32,629 nt of DNA from Lentisphaeria bacterium UBA1776 (lineage in GTDB: Bacteria; Verrucomicrobiota; Lentisphaeria; Victivallales; Victivallaceae). This document shows positions 1 to 5,636 of the stretch, piece by piece (position 1 is the first letter of the stretch; each line of letters starts with the position of its first letter). The position numbers and the translations under genes were made by a program. The stretch spans positions 1-32,629 of the forward strand of contig DCGO01000075.1 in the NCBI GenBank assembly GCA_002314605.1. Reading direction: 5' to 3'. Below the pieces are notes generated by a model that saw only the letters and a program-made list of their open reading frames with translations, made no database searches and had not been told where the DNA came from.

Positions 1-29
1 CACAACTGGCGAACATAGCCAAAATTTTC

Positions 30-57
30 TTGACATTTCCGGGAACCGTGCTATTGT
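30..57 (+). promoter_or_regulatory. Promoter of structured RNA 1
   Basis: TTGACA at 30-35, a 16-bp spacer and TATTGT at 52-57 preceded by TGC. The predicted start is near 64. The 34 bp at 21-54 are repeated exactly at 643-676. The promoter points into the 3' end of the minus-strand toxin-like gene, and no plus-strand protein gene follows it. Confidence 0.7.
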
Positions 58-63
58 ATCATT

Positions 64-125
64 GTACAGCCATCCCGGAGAGGTGCGGACTGGACGATTC
101 CAGGCATACCGGAACGGCTGTTTTT
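64..125 (+). ncRNA. Putative structured small RNA 1, convergent with toxin-like gene
   Basis: A roughly 60-nt RNA is predicted between a good promoter and a T-tract. Helices seen: 67-71 with 116-120, 75-78 with 109-112, 84-86 with 104-106, and an apical stem 90-94 with 99-103 closed by a CGAT loop (95-98). A 3-nt bulge (87-89) lies just 5' of the apical stem. T residues 121-125 follow the base stem, so the hairpin doubles as an intrinsic terminator. The T-tract overlaps the TAA stop (124-126) of the convergent gene. A second locus (686-749) has the same architecture with different stem sequences, which argues for selection on structure. Function is unknown; an antisense or RNA antitoxin role is inferred from position only. 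Confidence 0.55.
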
Positions 126-573
126 ATGTCATCGCCCATTCCGTATCTCCGTATCTTGCCGGTGCATTATGCCAGCTGACCAATTTTAATGTTTTACCAT
201 CATAGACCATAACACAGTACGCTCCGATATTGGCGTTATGCAACACAATCCGCTTTAAGCAAATATCTTGCTTATATCCGGAAATTTTTTGTGAAGCGTG
301 CTTTAAGCTGACAACAACCCGGCAATTGGCATCTCCCAAAGTATTTTTCAGCAAGCTCAGCGCCTTTTCCGGGTCCGTAAAAATATCTTTGTGGTCGCGC
401 CACAGATGCGATATTCCGTTATAGTCGTTTCCTCGCCCCAATGTAACCGGAACATCAGGAACGCCGACGGCCTCTTGTGCCCGATATGACAAATGCCCTA
501 TTTCCAGAGGTTTTTCGGGAAATAGATCGCGGACAACTACGGGCATTTCAGCCGATAAAGCAATCCAGTTCAT
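124..573 (-). CDS. Small PBECR-like (barnase/EndoU/colicin-like) putative RNase toxin
   Basis: This 149-aa protein has no signal peptide or membrane segment. The start is ATG at 573, with AGGAG nine bases upstream. Its pattern resembles phage-type Barnase-EndoU-ColicinE5/D-RelE-like nuclease domains: an early conserved His region (ISHLWRDH, about residues 54-61), a segment with alternating beta strands in the second half, and a terminal strand LKLVSWHNAP. The family call comes from pattern memory and is tentative; no catalytic residue is proven. G+C is about 45% by rough count, well below neighbouring genes, which suggests transfer. The stop codon overlaps the T-tract of a structured RNA transcribed towards it. 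Two truncated relatives of its 3' end follow at 749-807 and 976-1195, each with the same convergent RNA. If it is a toxin, that RNA is the obvious regulator or antitoxin candidate. It could instead be the C-terminal domain of a former larger polymorphic toxin. Confidence 0.5.
   Translation of the reverse strand: MNWIALSAEMPVVVRDLFPEKPLEIGHLSYRAQEAVGVPDVPVTLGRGNDYNGISHLWRDHKDIFTDPEKALSLLKNTLGDANCRVVVSLKHASQKISGYKQDICLKRIVLHNANIGAYCVMVYDGKTLKLVSWHNAPARYGDTEWAMT
140..182. repeat. Repeat copy: 3' end of toxin-like gene (pair 765-807)
   Basis: These 43 bp match 765-807 at 40 positions. With the exact 34-bp match 21-54/643-676 they bracket the divergent RNA hairpin, so the whole promoter-RNA-toxin-tail segment is duplicated and only the RNA core has diverged. 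Confidence 0.85.
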
Positions 574-600
574 TGTGCAAAACTCCTGTGAAATTAAATT

Positions 601-641
601 CGGACTTGCCGGACCGGCCGGACCGGTCGGACTTGCCGGAC
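601..641. repeat. GGAC/CCGG-rich repeats upstream of toxin-like gene
   Basis: The 14-mer CGGACTTGCCGGAC occurs at 601-614 and 628-641 and flanks CCGGACCGGCCGGACCGGTC-type sequence that is also partly palindromic. It lies 28 bp upstream of the toxin-like start codon and just before RNA promoter 2. A shorter version (CCGGTCGGAC, 826-835) precedes RNA promoter 3. It could be an operator or recombination substrate. Confidence 0.6.
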
Positions 642-651
642 AAAAATTTTC

Positions 652-679
652 TTGACATTTCCGGGAACCGTGCTATCTT
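652..679 (+). promoter_or_regulatory. Promoter of structured RNA 2
   Basis: TTGACA at 652-657, a 16-bp spacer and TATCTT at 674-679. It is identical to promoter 1 through the -35 and spacer. The predicted start is near 686. Confidence 0.65.
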
Positions 680-685
680 AGTGAT

Positions 686-749
686 GGAGCGGTTGTTAGC
701 AGCCAGGCACAGACGATTCTGCTGGAGTGCTGTTACAACCGTTTTTTTT
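686..749 (+). ncRNA. Putative structured small RNA 2 (structural twin of RNA 1)
   Basis: Helices seen: 690-696 with 735-741 (7 bp), 698-701 with 728-731, 703-706 with 722-725, and an apical stem 710-713 with 718-721 enclosing a CGAT loop (714-717). A 3-nt bulge (707-709) sits immediately 5' of the apical stem, exactly as in RNA 1. Eight T residues (742-749) follow the base stem, giving a strong intrinsic terminator. The T-tract overlaps the TGA stop (749-751) of the truncated toxin-like frame on the other strand. Stem sequences differ from RNA 1 at most positions yet pair throughout. Confidence 0.55.
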
Positions 750-807
750 CACTTTAAGCTCCACTCCGTATCTCCGTAGCTTGCCGGCGCGTTATGCCAG
801 CTGACCA
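749..807 (-). pseudogene. Truncated 3' end of a second toxin-like gene
   Basis: The minus strand encodes VSWHNAPASYGDTEWSLK followed by TGA (749-751). This closely matches the end of the 149-aa protein (VSWHNAPARYGDTEWAMT). Homology stops near 808, where a 12-bp palindrome (811-822) begins, so only about 18 codons survive. The gene body upstream is missing. Confidence 0.7.
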
Positions 808-865
808 CACGCCCCCGGGGGCTACCCGGTCGGACAAAAAAAGACTGTTTTTTTCAAAATGGCTC

Positions 866-893
866 TTGAAATCACGTTTTTTGGTGATAGTGT
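866..893 (+). promoter_or_regulatory. Promoter of structured RNA 3
   Basis: TTGAAA at 866-871, a 16-bp spacer and TAGTGT at 888-893. The spacer region carries an inverted repeat ATCAC (871-875)/GTGAT (884-888) that could be an operator. The predicted start is near 900, at the edge of the next RNA stem. Confidence 0.5.
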
Positions 894-899
894 AATCAA

Positions 900-986
900 A
901 GAGAGCATCCTTTTGGTATAGCGGTCGGTGCGGTCATTCGTGACTATGGGTGGTTCAACTCCACCACTGGATGCTCTATTTTTTTT
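900..986 (+). ncRNA. Putative structured small RNA 3 with tRNA T-arm-like hairpin
   Basis: A perfect 9-bp closing stem (902-910 with 969-977) encloses two hairpins: GTCA-TTCG-TGAC (933-944) and a 5-bp stem with the loop TTCAACT (949-965). The second looks exactly like a tRNA T-arm (GGTTCAACTCC). A T-tract of eight (979-986) follows. The TAG stop (976-978) and last two Lys codons of the third toxin-like frame lie in the same bases on the other strand. The fold differs from RNAs 1 and 2, but position, promoter and terminator are the same. It is not a functional tRNA: three extra bases separate the T-arm from the closing stem, and no normal D-arm or 7-nt anticodon loop forms. Confidence 0.45.
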
Positions 987-1195
987 CAATGTCCTCTATG
1001 TATTTGATTGGAGCATCCCAGCTGTCAATCAATTCAAGTTTCAATTTTCCACGGGGATCTTTAGTTACCCAAACATTTGCAATTTGACCAGGTTCCAGAT
1101 TTTTAACGTAAATACAAAGACGTCTTTTTTTCCCATTTATGTCTTCTTTTATTTTTGCTGTTGGATTCCATATTGTCAAGCTGTATCTTCTTCTG
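976..1195 (-). pseudogene. Truncated 3' end of a third, divergent toxin-like gene
   Basis: The minus strand encodes about 72 residues ending in GKLKLELIDSWDAPIKYIED and then IEKK and TAG. The segment KLKL...SW.AP..Y lines up with the end of the 149-aa protein (KTLKLVSWHNAPARY). The region is AT-rich like that gene. The frame stays open upstream to 1392, but beyond about 1195 it only reads antisense through a transporter fragment, so the real 5' part is lost. It has the same convergent structured RNA at its 3' end. Confidence 0.5.
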
Positions 1196-1198
1196 TGC

Positions 1199-1471
1199 GG
1201 AAATGCTCCGGCAGCCGGATTGCTGTTTCCGGCGGGATTCGCTCTGGCATCCGGCTTTCCGCAGCTGGTGGCACTGACACGGTCCGCTCCCAGTCGTTTT
1301 ACGCTTTCCACCCGTCTGGCAATGATGGTTGGCGGTACATGGGGTGCTGCCGGGATCGCCTTTCTTCTGATGGGGAAAATCGCCGCCCGCAACGGGCTCC
1401 GGACCGCGCTTTTCTGCGGGGTTCTGTGCTATGCAGGGAGTCTTGCTCTTGCATGGAAGCGGCGGCGTTGA
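1199..1471 (+). pseudogene. C-terminal fragment of an MFS-type transporter
   Basis: About 90 residues have the look of the last transmembrane helices of a major facilitator protein: hydrophobic segments (GLLFPAGFALASGF, then AMMVGGTWGAAGIAFLLMG), a short charged loop (KIAARNGLR) and a final helix ending AWKRRR and TGA. Most of a normal roughly 400-aa transporter is missing. It joins the toxin-like remnant near 1195, so this is a recombination scar. Confidence 0.55.
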
Positions 1472-1514
1472 GAGACTTCGCAAAGGATCTTTTTCAAGTC
1501 CCCTGGTTGTTGTT

Positions 1515-2000
1515 TTATTTTGTGATCCCGCTGAACTGGGCGTTCCGGATCAGGAAATCGCCGGTTTCTCCGGCCGGGCAGTGAATATAGACCGTGAGGT
1601 TCCGGGTTTTGTCAAAAATTTCGATGGAGGAACTGACCTGCATAAAGGATCCGGTCTGAGCTTTTCCAAAGAATCCGCAGGTCCCTTTTTTGACGCCGGC
1701 AATAATAAGAAGCTGCATATTGCCTCCCAGCGTTCCATTGCCGGGACGGGATACTTCCGCGCTGAAGGTGTATTTCCCGGGTTTGCTGATTTCAAAAACC
1801 TTGCAGATCCCCCATTCTCTGGCGGGGTCGGCTGCGGTGACGCGCAGTGTTCCGCTTTCTGCCCGGCAGGAACCTCCCATGCCGTAAGCCTTCCATCCCT
1901 TCGGCATGCCGCTGGAAAGGGTGTCTGTCAGAATTACAGGGGCTGCCGTCATGGAAAGTCCGCTAAGTACCAGAAGTGCCGCTGCCAGAATTTTTTTCAT
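1515..2000 (-). CDS. Secreted protein, probable jelly-roll/carbohydrate-binding-like domain
   Basis: This 161-aa protein begins with a clear signal peptide (MKKILAAALLVLSGLSMTAA). The mature part is rich in beta-strand pattern (KYTFSAEVSRPG, LTVYIHCPAGETGDFLIRNA) typical of small galactose-binding-like or CBM-like jelly rolls, in which a protein is decorated after GKYTF-type strands. No catalytic motif is seen. The start at 2000 is preferred over the ATG at 2024: GGAG lies nine bases upstream of it, and the 2024 codon would fall only about 7 nt after the predicted transcript start. It is probably exported to the periplasm or surface. It is monocistronic with its own promoter at 2038-2065. Function is unknown. 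Confidence 0.7.
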   Translation of the reverse strand: MKKILAAALLVLSGLSMTAAPVILTDTLSSGMPKGWKAYGMGGSCRAESGTLRVTAADPAREWGICKVFEISKPGKYTFSAEVSRPGNGTLGGNMQLLIIAGVKKGTCGFFGKAQTGSFMQVSSSIEIFDKTRNLTVYIHCPAGETGDFLIRNAQFSGITK

Positions 2001-2037
2001 GATGAATTTCTCCGTTTGGATCATGTTTTGACGGCAG

Positions 2038-2065
2038 AATATAGGTGTAAAACGGGAAATTGCAA
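2038..2065 (-). promoter_or_regulatory. Promoter of secreted protein gene
   Basis: Read on the minus strand: TTGCAA (2065-2060), a 16-bp spacer and TATATT (2043-2038). The predicted start is near 2031. Confidence 0.7.
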
Positions 2066-2116
2066 ATGCGAGGGGCGGGAAATCACGGTTTTTCCGCGGA
2101 TTTCCGGCATGGAGAC

Positions 2117-2145
2117 TTGACGAAAGGGGGTTTGCGGAGTATCTT
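2117..2145 (+). promoter_or_regulatory. Promoter of lipoprotein-yicC-cysE-yggS operon
   Basis: TTGACG (2117-2122), a 17-bp spacer and TATCTT (2140-2145). The start near 2152 gives a leader of about 110 nt before the first gene. Confidence 0.55.
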
Positions 2146-2180
2146 TAAAAAGACAGGGTTGAGCGTTTGAGTCCATTTCG

Positions 2181-2228
2181 ATGAAATCTGCCCGTTCGGC
2201 CGGGTATTCCGGAGAGGCCGTTTTTTGA
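2181..2228 (+). other. Possible 15-codon leader ORF overlapping the leader hairpin
   Basis: ATG at 2181 opens a frame MKSARSAGYSGEAVF with stop TGA at 2226-2228. It spans the terminator-like hairpin of the leader, the geometry seen in attenuation leaders. No clear Shine-Dalgarno precedes it and no run of regulatory codons is evident, so it may be chance. Confidence 0.2.
2197..2226 (+). terminator. Terminator-like hairpin in the operon leader
   Basis: CGGCC (2197-2201) can pair with GGCCG (2216-2220), followed directly by TTTTTT (2221-2226). A competing inner hairpin CCGG/CCGG (2200-2203 with 2209-2212) is possible. It lies between promoter and first gene, so it would act as an attenuator rather than an end-of-gene terminator. 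Confidence 0.4.
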
Positions 2229-2262
2229 TCGGTTGAAGATGATGACTGTTAGGATGTTGAGA

Positions 2263-3039
2263 ATGTTTTCAAAAGGAAAATCTCTGCTTCTTGCCGGGTT
2301 GCTGTCGGTTTGTTTCTGCGGATGCAGCCGGGTGTGGTTTGAGAACCGGGCGGTACAGCGTGCCCGGACCTATCTTTTGGAGAATTCGCCGGAATTGACG
2401 GCGGAACAGCGGGCCTTTGTCCGCTATAATGTTCCGGTGCTGCTGGAGGAGCAGATTTTCGGGCCCAAGGGCAGCGGCGCCAGTGACCTGAGTCAGATCT
2501 GTGTGACATGGGTGATCCCCGGATGTGCGGATGCTTATCTGGTCTTCGGCGCCAGTGATACCCGGATGATGTCCTGGTACCCCAACCGTTTGATCCGGAA
2601 GAGATTCAGCAATCCTGAAAAGGCCCTCTTCACTGCCTCCGCGCTGGCCCGGACGTACGCATTGAACAGTCTTTATTTTGAACTGACGGCTCATGAGTAC
2701 AACTGTGTCCGGTTTGAGCTTCCTGAGCTTTTCCGGACGAGTTTTGATCTGCCGCTGGATCCGGAAGGAAATCTGAAGCCGGATGAAGTGGAAGAAAGGC
2801 GGCGGATGCTGCAGTTCTCTCTGGTGTGGTCTCCCCGGGATCAGACGGAAAAGATTGTGATCAGCGGAGTGGGCAATCCGGATCTTTCCGGGCTGACGAT
2901 TTTGGGGGGAGGGCGGATGAGTCCGGAGTATCTCAAACTCCATACGCTGCAGGTGAAACAGGTGTTTTCCAGGGGGGGCGCGGAAACACAGTCGCCCCTG
3001 CCGGTGCAGGTGGATGCTCCGGGAAGTATTGGAGAATGA
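2263..3039 (+). CDS. Putative lipoprotein of unknown function
   Basis: This protein of about 258 aa has a lipoprotein-type signal: positively charged start, hydrophobic core LLLAGLLSV and Cys residues at about 17-21 (CFCGC) with Gly before the last. The lipobox is not canonical. The rest is soluble, with no motif I recognise; Tyr/Arg-rich stretches alternate with LPLDPEGNLKPDE-type loops. The ATG at 2263 is preferred because AGGA lies eight bases upstream; ATGs at 2239 and 2242 are alternatives. It would sit in the inner or outer membrane facing the periplasm. It is the first gene of an operon with yicC six bases downstream, but nothing in yicC, cysE or yggS explains its role. Confidence 0.6.
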   Translation: MFSKGKSLLLAGLLSVCFCGCSRVWFENRAVQRARTYLLENSPELTAEQRAFVRYNVPVLLEEQIFGPKGSGASDLSQICVTWVIPGCADAYLVFGASDTRMMSWYPNRLIRKRFSNPEKALFTASALARTYALNSLYFELTAHEYNCVRFELPELFRTSFDLPLDPEGNLKPDEVEERRRMLQFSLVWSPRDQTEKIVISGVGNPDLSGLTILGGGRMSPEYLKLHTLQVKQVFSRGGAETQSPLPVQVDAPGSIGE

Positions 3040-3045
3040 CGGATC

Positions 3046-3924
3046 ATGCTTCGCAGTATGACTGGTTTCGGGAAAGGTTCCGCCGCAGCGGCGGACGGGT
3101 CGGTTTGTACGCTGGAACTCAATTCCGTCAACCGGAAACAGCTGGAGATCCGGCTTTCCATGCCGGCGGAGCTTTCCGGTTGGGAACCGGAGGCCCGGAA
3201 GCGGATCTCCGCTGCAGTGAGCAGGGGATCGCTTCAGTTGCGGGTCAATCTGACTCGCGGGGGAGGGGGCGTCGGGGATTTGGACCGGGAACGGTTGGAG
3301 GCGCTTTTTGAAATCTGTCTCGAACTGCGGAAGAAATACCACCTTTCTCCCGAGGCGGATCCTGCACCGCTGCTGACCCTGCCCGGAGTATTGGGCGGCA
3401 GCACCGGTTCCTGCGATCCGGAGCTGCTGGCTCCTGCATTGAATGCTGCGCTGGAGCAGGCGCTGGCGGCATATGGCCGCATGCGGGAGACGGAAGGACA
3501 AGCTCTCCATGACGAACTGGCCGGACGGCTGGCCGGACTTCGGAAACTGCTTGGCGAAATCGAACCCTTTGCCGCCGGATTGGCCGGTGCCGCCCGGGAG
3601 CGTCTGCTGGCAAAATTGACGGCGGAGCATTTGCCGGTGGATCTGAATGACGAGCGCTTTTTGCGGGAACTCCTGTTTTATGCGGACAAAGCCGATGTTA
3701 CCGAAGAGATCACCCGGCTCAAAAGTCATTTCGGACAGTTTGAGCAGTTTCTGGAGGCTGAGTCGGAGCCGGCGGGACGCAGCATGGATTTCCTGATCCA
3801 GGAGATGTTCCGGGAGATCACCACATTGGGAAACAAGGCCGGAACCAGTCCGGTTTCCCGCCTGGTCGTTACCTTCAAATCCGAATTGGAAAAGATGCGC
3901 GAACAAGTGCAGAATGTCGAATAG
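3046..3924 (+). CDS. yicC: YicC family endoribonuclease-like protein
   Basis: A 292-aa protein of the normal family length. It has the hallmark N-terminus SMTGFG (4-9) and N-S-V-N-R-K core, and the conserved C-terminus MDFLIQEMFREITTLGNKA ... VTFKSELEKMREQVQNVE (DUF1732). Family members are cytoplasmic and implicated in RNA turnover; E. coli YicC is an endoribonuclease linked to small RNA decay. It begins six bases after the lipoprotein stop and is followed by cysE after 17 bases, so the genes are probably co-transcribed. In many bacteria yicC neighbours gmk; that partner is absent here. Confidence 0.93.
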   Translation: MLRSMTGFGKGSAAAADGSVCTLELNSVNRKQLEIRLSMPAELSGWEPEARKRISAAVSRGSLQLRVNLTRGGGGVGDLDRERLEALFEICLELRKKYHLSPEADPAPLLTLPGVLGGSTGSCDPELLAPALNAALEQALAAYGRMRETEGQALHDELAGRLAGLRKLLGEIEPFAAGLAGAARERLLAKLTAEHLPVDLNDERFLRELLFYADKADVTEEITRLKSHFGQFEQFLEAESEPAGRSMDFLIQEMFREITTLGNKAGTSPVSRLVVTFKSELEKMREQVQNVE

Positions 3925-3941
3925 AAGGAGAGCATAACAGC

Positions 3942-4871
3942 ATGCCGCGGTACAGTTACGGGACGATCCCCGCGATTTTCAGTGAATCGGAGTTTGACGG
4001 TCTGGTGGGGGCCATCGGCGAAACTTACCAGGACCGTACCGGAGTCAATCTGCAGGAGGCCCACAACCTTCCCGGACAGCGTGAGGTCTTCGATATTGTG
4101 GCCAAACTTCTGGAAGTGATTTTTCCAGGGTTCAGCGAAGCCCCCCGGCACCATGATTCCCTGAATGCGGAGACGGCGGTGCTGCTGAGCGAACTGCGTC
4201 ACTCCCTGTTCGACCAGGTGCTCCGGGCACTGCAGTACGGCGGGGTGGAGAAGGGGAGTGAAGAGCGCAGTTCCGCCGTGGTGCGGAAGCTGCTTTCGGA
4301 ATTGCCTGCCATCCGTGAGATCATGAAACAGGATGTGACCGCCGCCTACAACGGGGACCCGGCGGCAACCAGTTACGATGAAGTGATCCTCTCCTATCCG
4401 TGCATCAAGGCCATCACTGTCCAGCGGCTGGCTCATGTCCTTTACTGCGAACATGTCCCGCTGATCCCACGGATGATGACCGAGTTTGCCCATGCCGCCA
4501 CGGGGATCGACATCCATCCCGGCGCAACCTTGGGGAAGGGCGTTTTTATTGACCACGGTACAGGTGTGGTGATCGGGGAGACCGCACGGATCGGAGATCA
4601 GGTCCGGATCTATCAGGGGGTGACTTTGGGGGCGCTGTCGTTCCCGAAAGACGCCCACGGCAATCTCATCAAGGGCCGCCGCCGTCATCCTTCGGTTGGG
4701 GATCATGTAACGATTTACGCCAATGCCACCGTCCTCGGGGATGTGGAGATCGGCGCCGGTTCGGTGATCGGCGGAAACGTCTGGCTTACGGAAAGTCTGC
4801 CCCCGGGGTCGAGGATCTCCATCTATCCTCCCGAACAGCAGGTCCGCAGTCCGGAAAAACAGGGTTCATGA
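3942..4871 (+). CDS. cysE: Serine O-acetyltransferase
   Basis: This 309-aa enzyme makes O-acetylserine from serine and acetyl-CoA, the first step of cysteine synthesis. The C-terminal left-handed beta-helix carries hexapeptide repeats (ATLGKG, GVVIGETARIG, NATVLGDVEIGAGSVIGG). The catalytic Asp/His region is DIHPGA (190-195) and the signature IDHGTGVVIGETA (203 onward) is intact. An N-terminal helical domain of about 180 residues makes it longer than E. coli CysE and more like the roughly 300-aa Bacteroidetes/cyanobacterial type. AAGGAGA lies about 10 bases before ATG. Its stop overlaps the yggS start by four bases (ATGA). The window also has a fold-type II PLP enzyme at 5635 related to cysteine synthases. 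Confidence 0.95.
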   Translation: MPRYSYGTIPAIFSESEFDGLVGAIGETYQDRTGVNLQEAHNLPGQREVFDIVAKLLEVIFPGFSEAPRHHDSLNAETAVLLSELRHSLFDQVLRALQYGGVEKGSEERSSAVVRKLLSELPAIREIMKQDVTAAYNGDPAATSYDEVILSYPCIKAITVQRLAHVLYCEHVPLIPRMMTEFAHAATGIDIHPGATLGKGVFIDHGTGVVIGETARIGDQVRIYQGVTLGALSFPKDAHGNLIKGRRRHPSVGDHVTIYANATVLGDVEIGAGSVIGGNVWLTESLPPGSRISIYPPEQQVRSPEKQGS

Positions 4872-5584
4872 CCATGTCTCAACTTCTGGAACACTACCGG
4901 ACCGTCCTCCGCGAGGTCGCGGAAGCGGCCGTGAATTGCGGCCGCGACCCGCAGTCGGTGCGGGTCCTGGCAGTCAGCAAGACTTTTCCGGCGGACGATA
5001 TTGCCGAACTGTATGCTGCCGGCTGCCGGGCCTTCGGCGAGAGCCGGATCCCGGAACTGCAGGCAAAGGCTGCGGTACTTCCAGGGGATATCCGGTGGCA
5101 CCTTATTGGACAGCTGCAGGCCAACAAAGCCCGCAAGGCGGTCCGGACGGCATCCATGATCCATTCAGTGGATTCCATGACGCTTCTGGAGCGTTTGGAG
5201 CGGATCGCCGGCGAAGAGGGGCGGCACCCGGGGTTTCTGCTGGAGGTGAATATCTCCGGCGAGGCCGGCAAGAGCGGCTGTACGCCGGAAGAACTGCCGG
5301 AGCTTGCTCAACGGGCTGCGGCATGCTGTAATATGGACTGGCAGGGGTTTATGACCATGGCTCCGGAAGGGGCCGAAGAGGAAACGCTCATGCGGATCTT
5401 CGGGACTCTTCGCCGGATGCGGGATGAACAGTCCGTGCGATTCAACCGCCCCCTGCCGGAGCTTTCCATGGGGATGAGCGGTGACTGGCAGGCGGCGGTG
5501 CGCCAGGGTGCCACCATCGTCCGGATCGGCAGTGCCATATTCGGACACCGGGAGTACCCGGCACCTGCAGGCAGCTGCCGGTGA
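4868..5584 (+). CDS. yggS: YggS/PROSC family PLP homeostasis protein
   Basis: A 238-aa single-domain fold-type III PLP protein. The PLP lysine is K38 in VLAVSKTF. Other family signatures are FGESRIPELQAKA (GEN-type motif with Ser for Asn), HLIGQLQANKARK, SVDS and the C-terminal SMGMSGDWQAAVRQGATIVRIGSAIFG split across the last strands. The family binds PLP and buffers free PLP and amino/keto acid pools rather than catalysing a known reaction. It overlaps cysE by four bases, so translation is coupled. An alternative start is the ATG at 4874. It ends the operon; a 7-bp stem without a T-tract (5592-5598 with 5630-5636) lies between it and the convergent gene. Confidence 0.93.
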   Translation: MTMSQLLEHYRTVLREVAEAAVNCGRDPQSVRVLAVSKTFPADDIAELYAAGCRAFGESRIPELQAKAAVLPGDIRWHLIGQLQANKARKAVRTASMIHSVDSMTLLERLERIAGEEGRHPGFLLEVNISGEAGKSGCTPEELPELAQRAAACCNMDWQGFMTMAPEGAEEETLMRIFGTLRRMRDEQSVRFNRPLPELSMGMSGDWQAAVRQGATIVRIGSAIFGHREYPAPAGSCR

Positions 5585-5591
5585 TGAAGAC

Positions 5592-5636
5592 AGACGGCGG
5601 CGCTCTCCCCTGCTCGACATCCCGCGTTTGCCGTCT
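5592..5636. terminator. Weak convergent stem between yggS and PLP enzyme gene
   Basis: AGACGGC (5592-5598) pairs with GCCGTCT (5630-5636) around a 31-nt loop. No T-tract follows on either strand, so termination here would need another mechanism. Confidence 0.25.

Noticed and set aside
64..749. Integron attC sites next to a cassette gene
   Set aside because: The hairpins and small AT-rich gene suggest it, but no paired RYYYAAC/GTTRRRY boxes are placed correctly, promoters precede the hairpins, and no integrase is present.
477..779. Plus-strand 100-aa frame across repeats and RNA promoter 2
   Set aside because: It reads through the GGAC repeats and a promoter, has no ribosome site and no family resemblance.
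902..977. Complete tRNA gene
   Set aside because: The T-arm and closing stem look right, but three extra bases separate them, no D-arm forms and the central hairpin has a 4-nt loop; kept as a structured RNA candidate.
2269..3906. Long minus-strand open frame opposite the lipoprotein and yicC
   Set aside because: It is an antisense shadow of two good genes, rich in Arg/Pro/Gln with no motif; G+C-rich codon bias explains its length.
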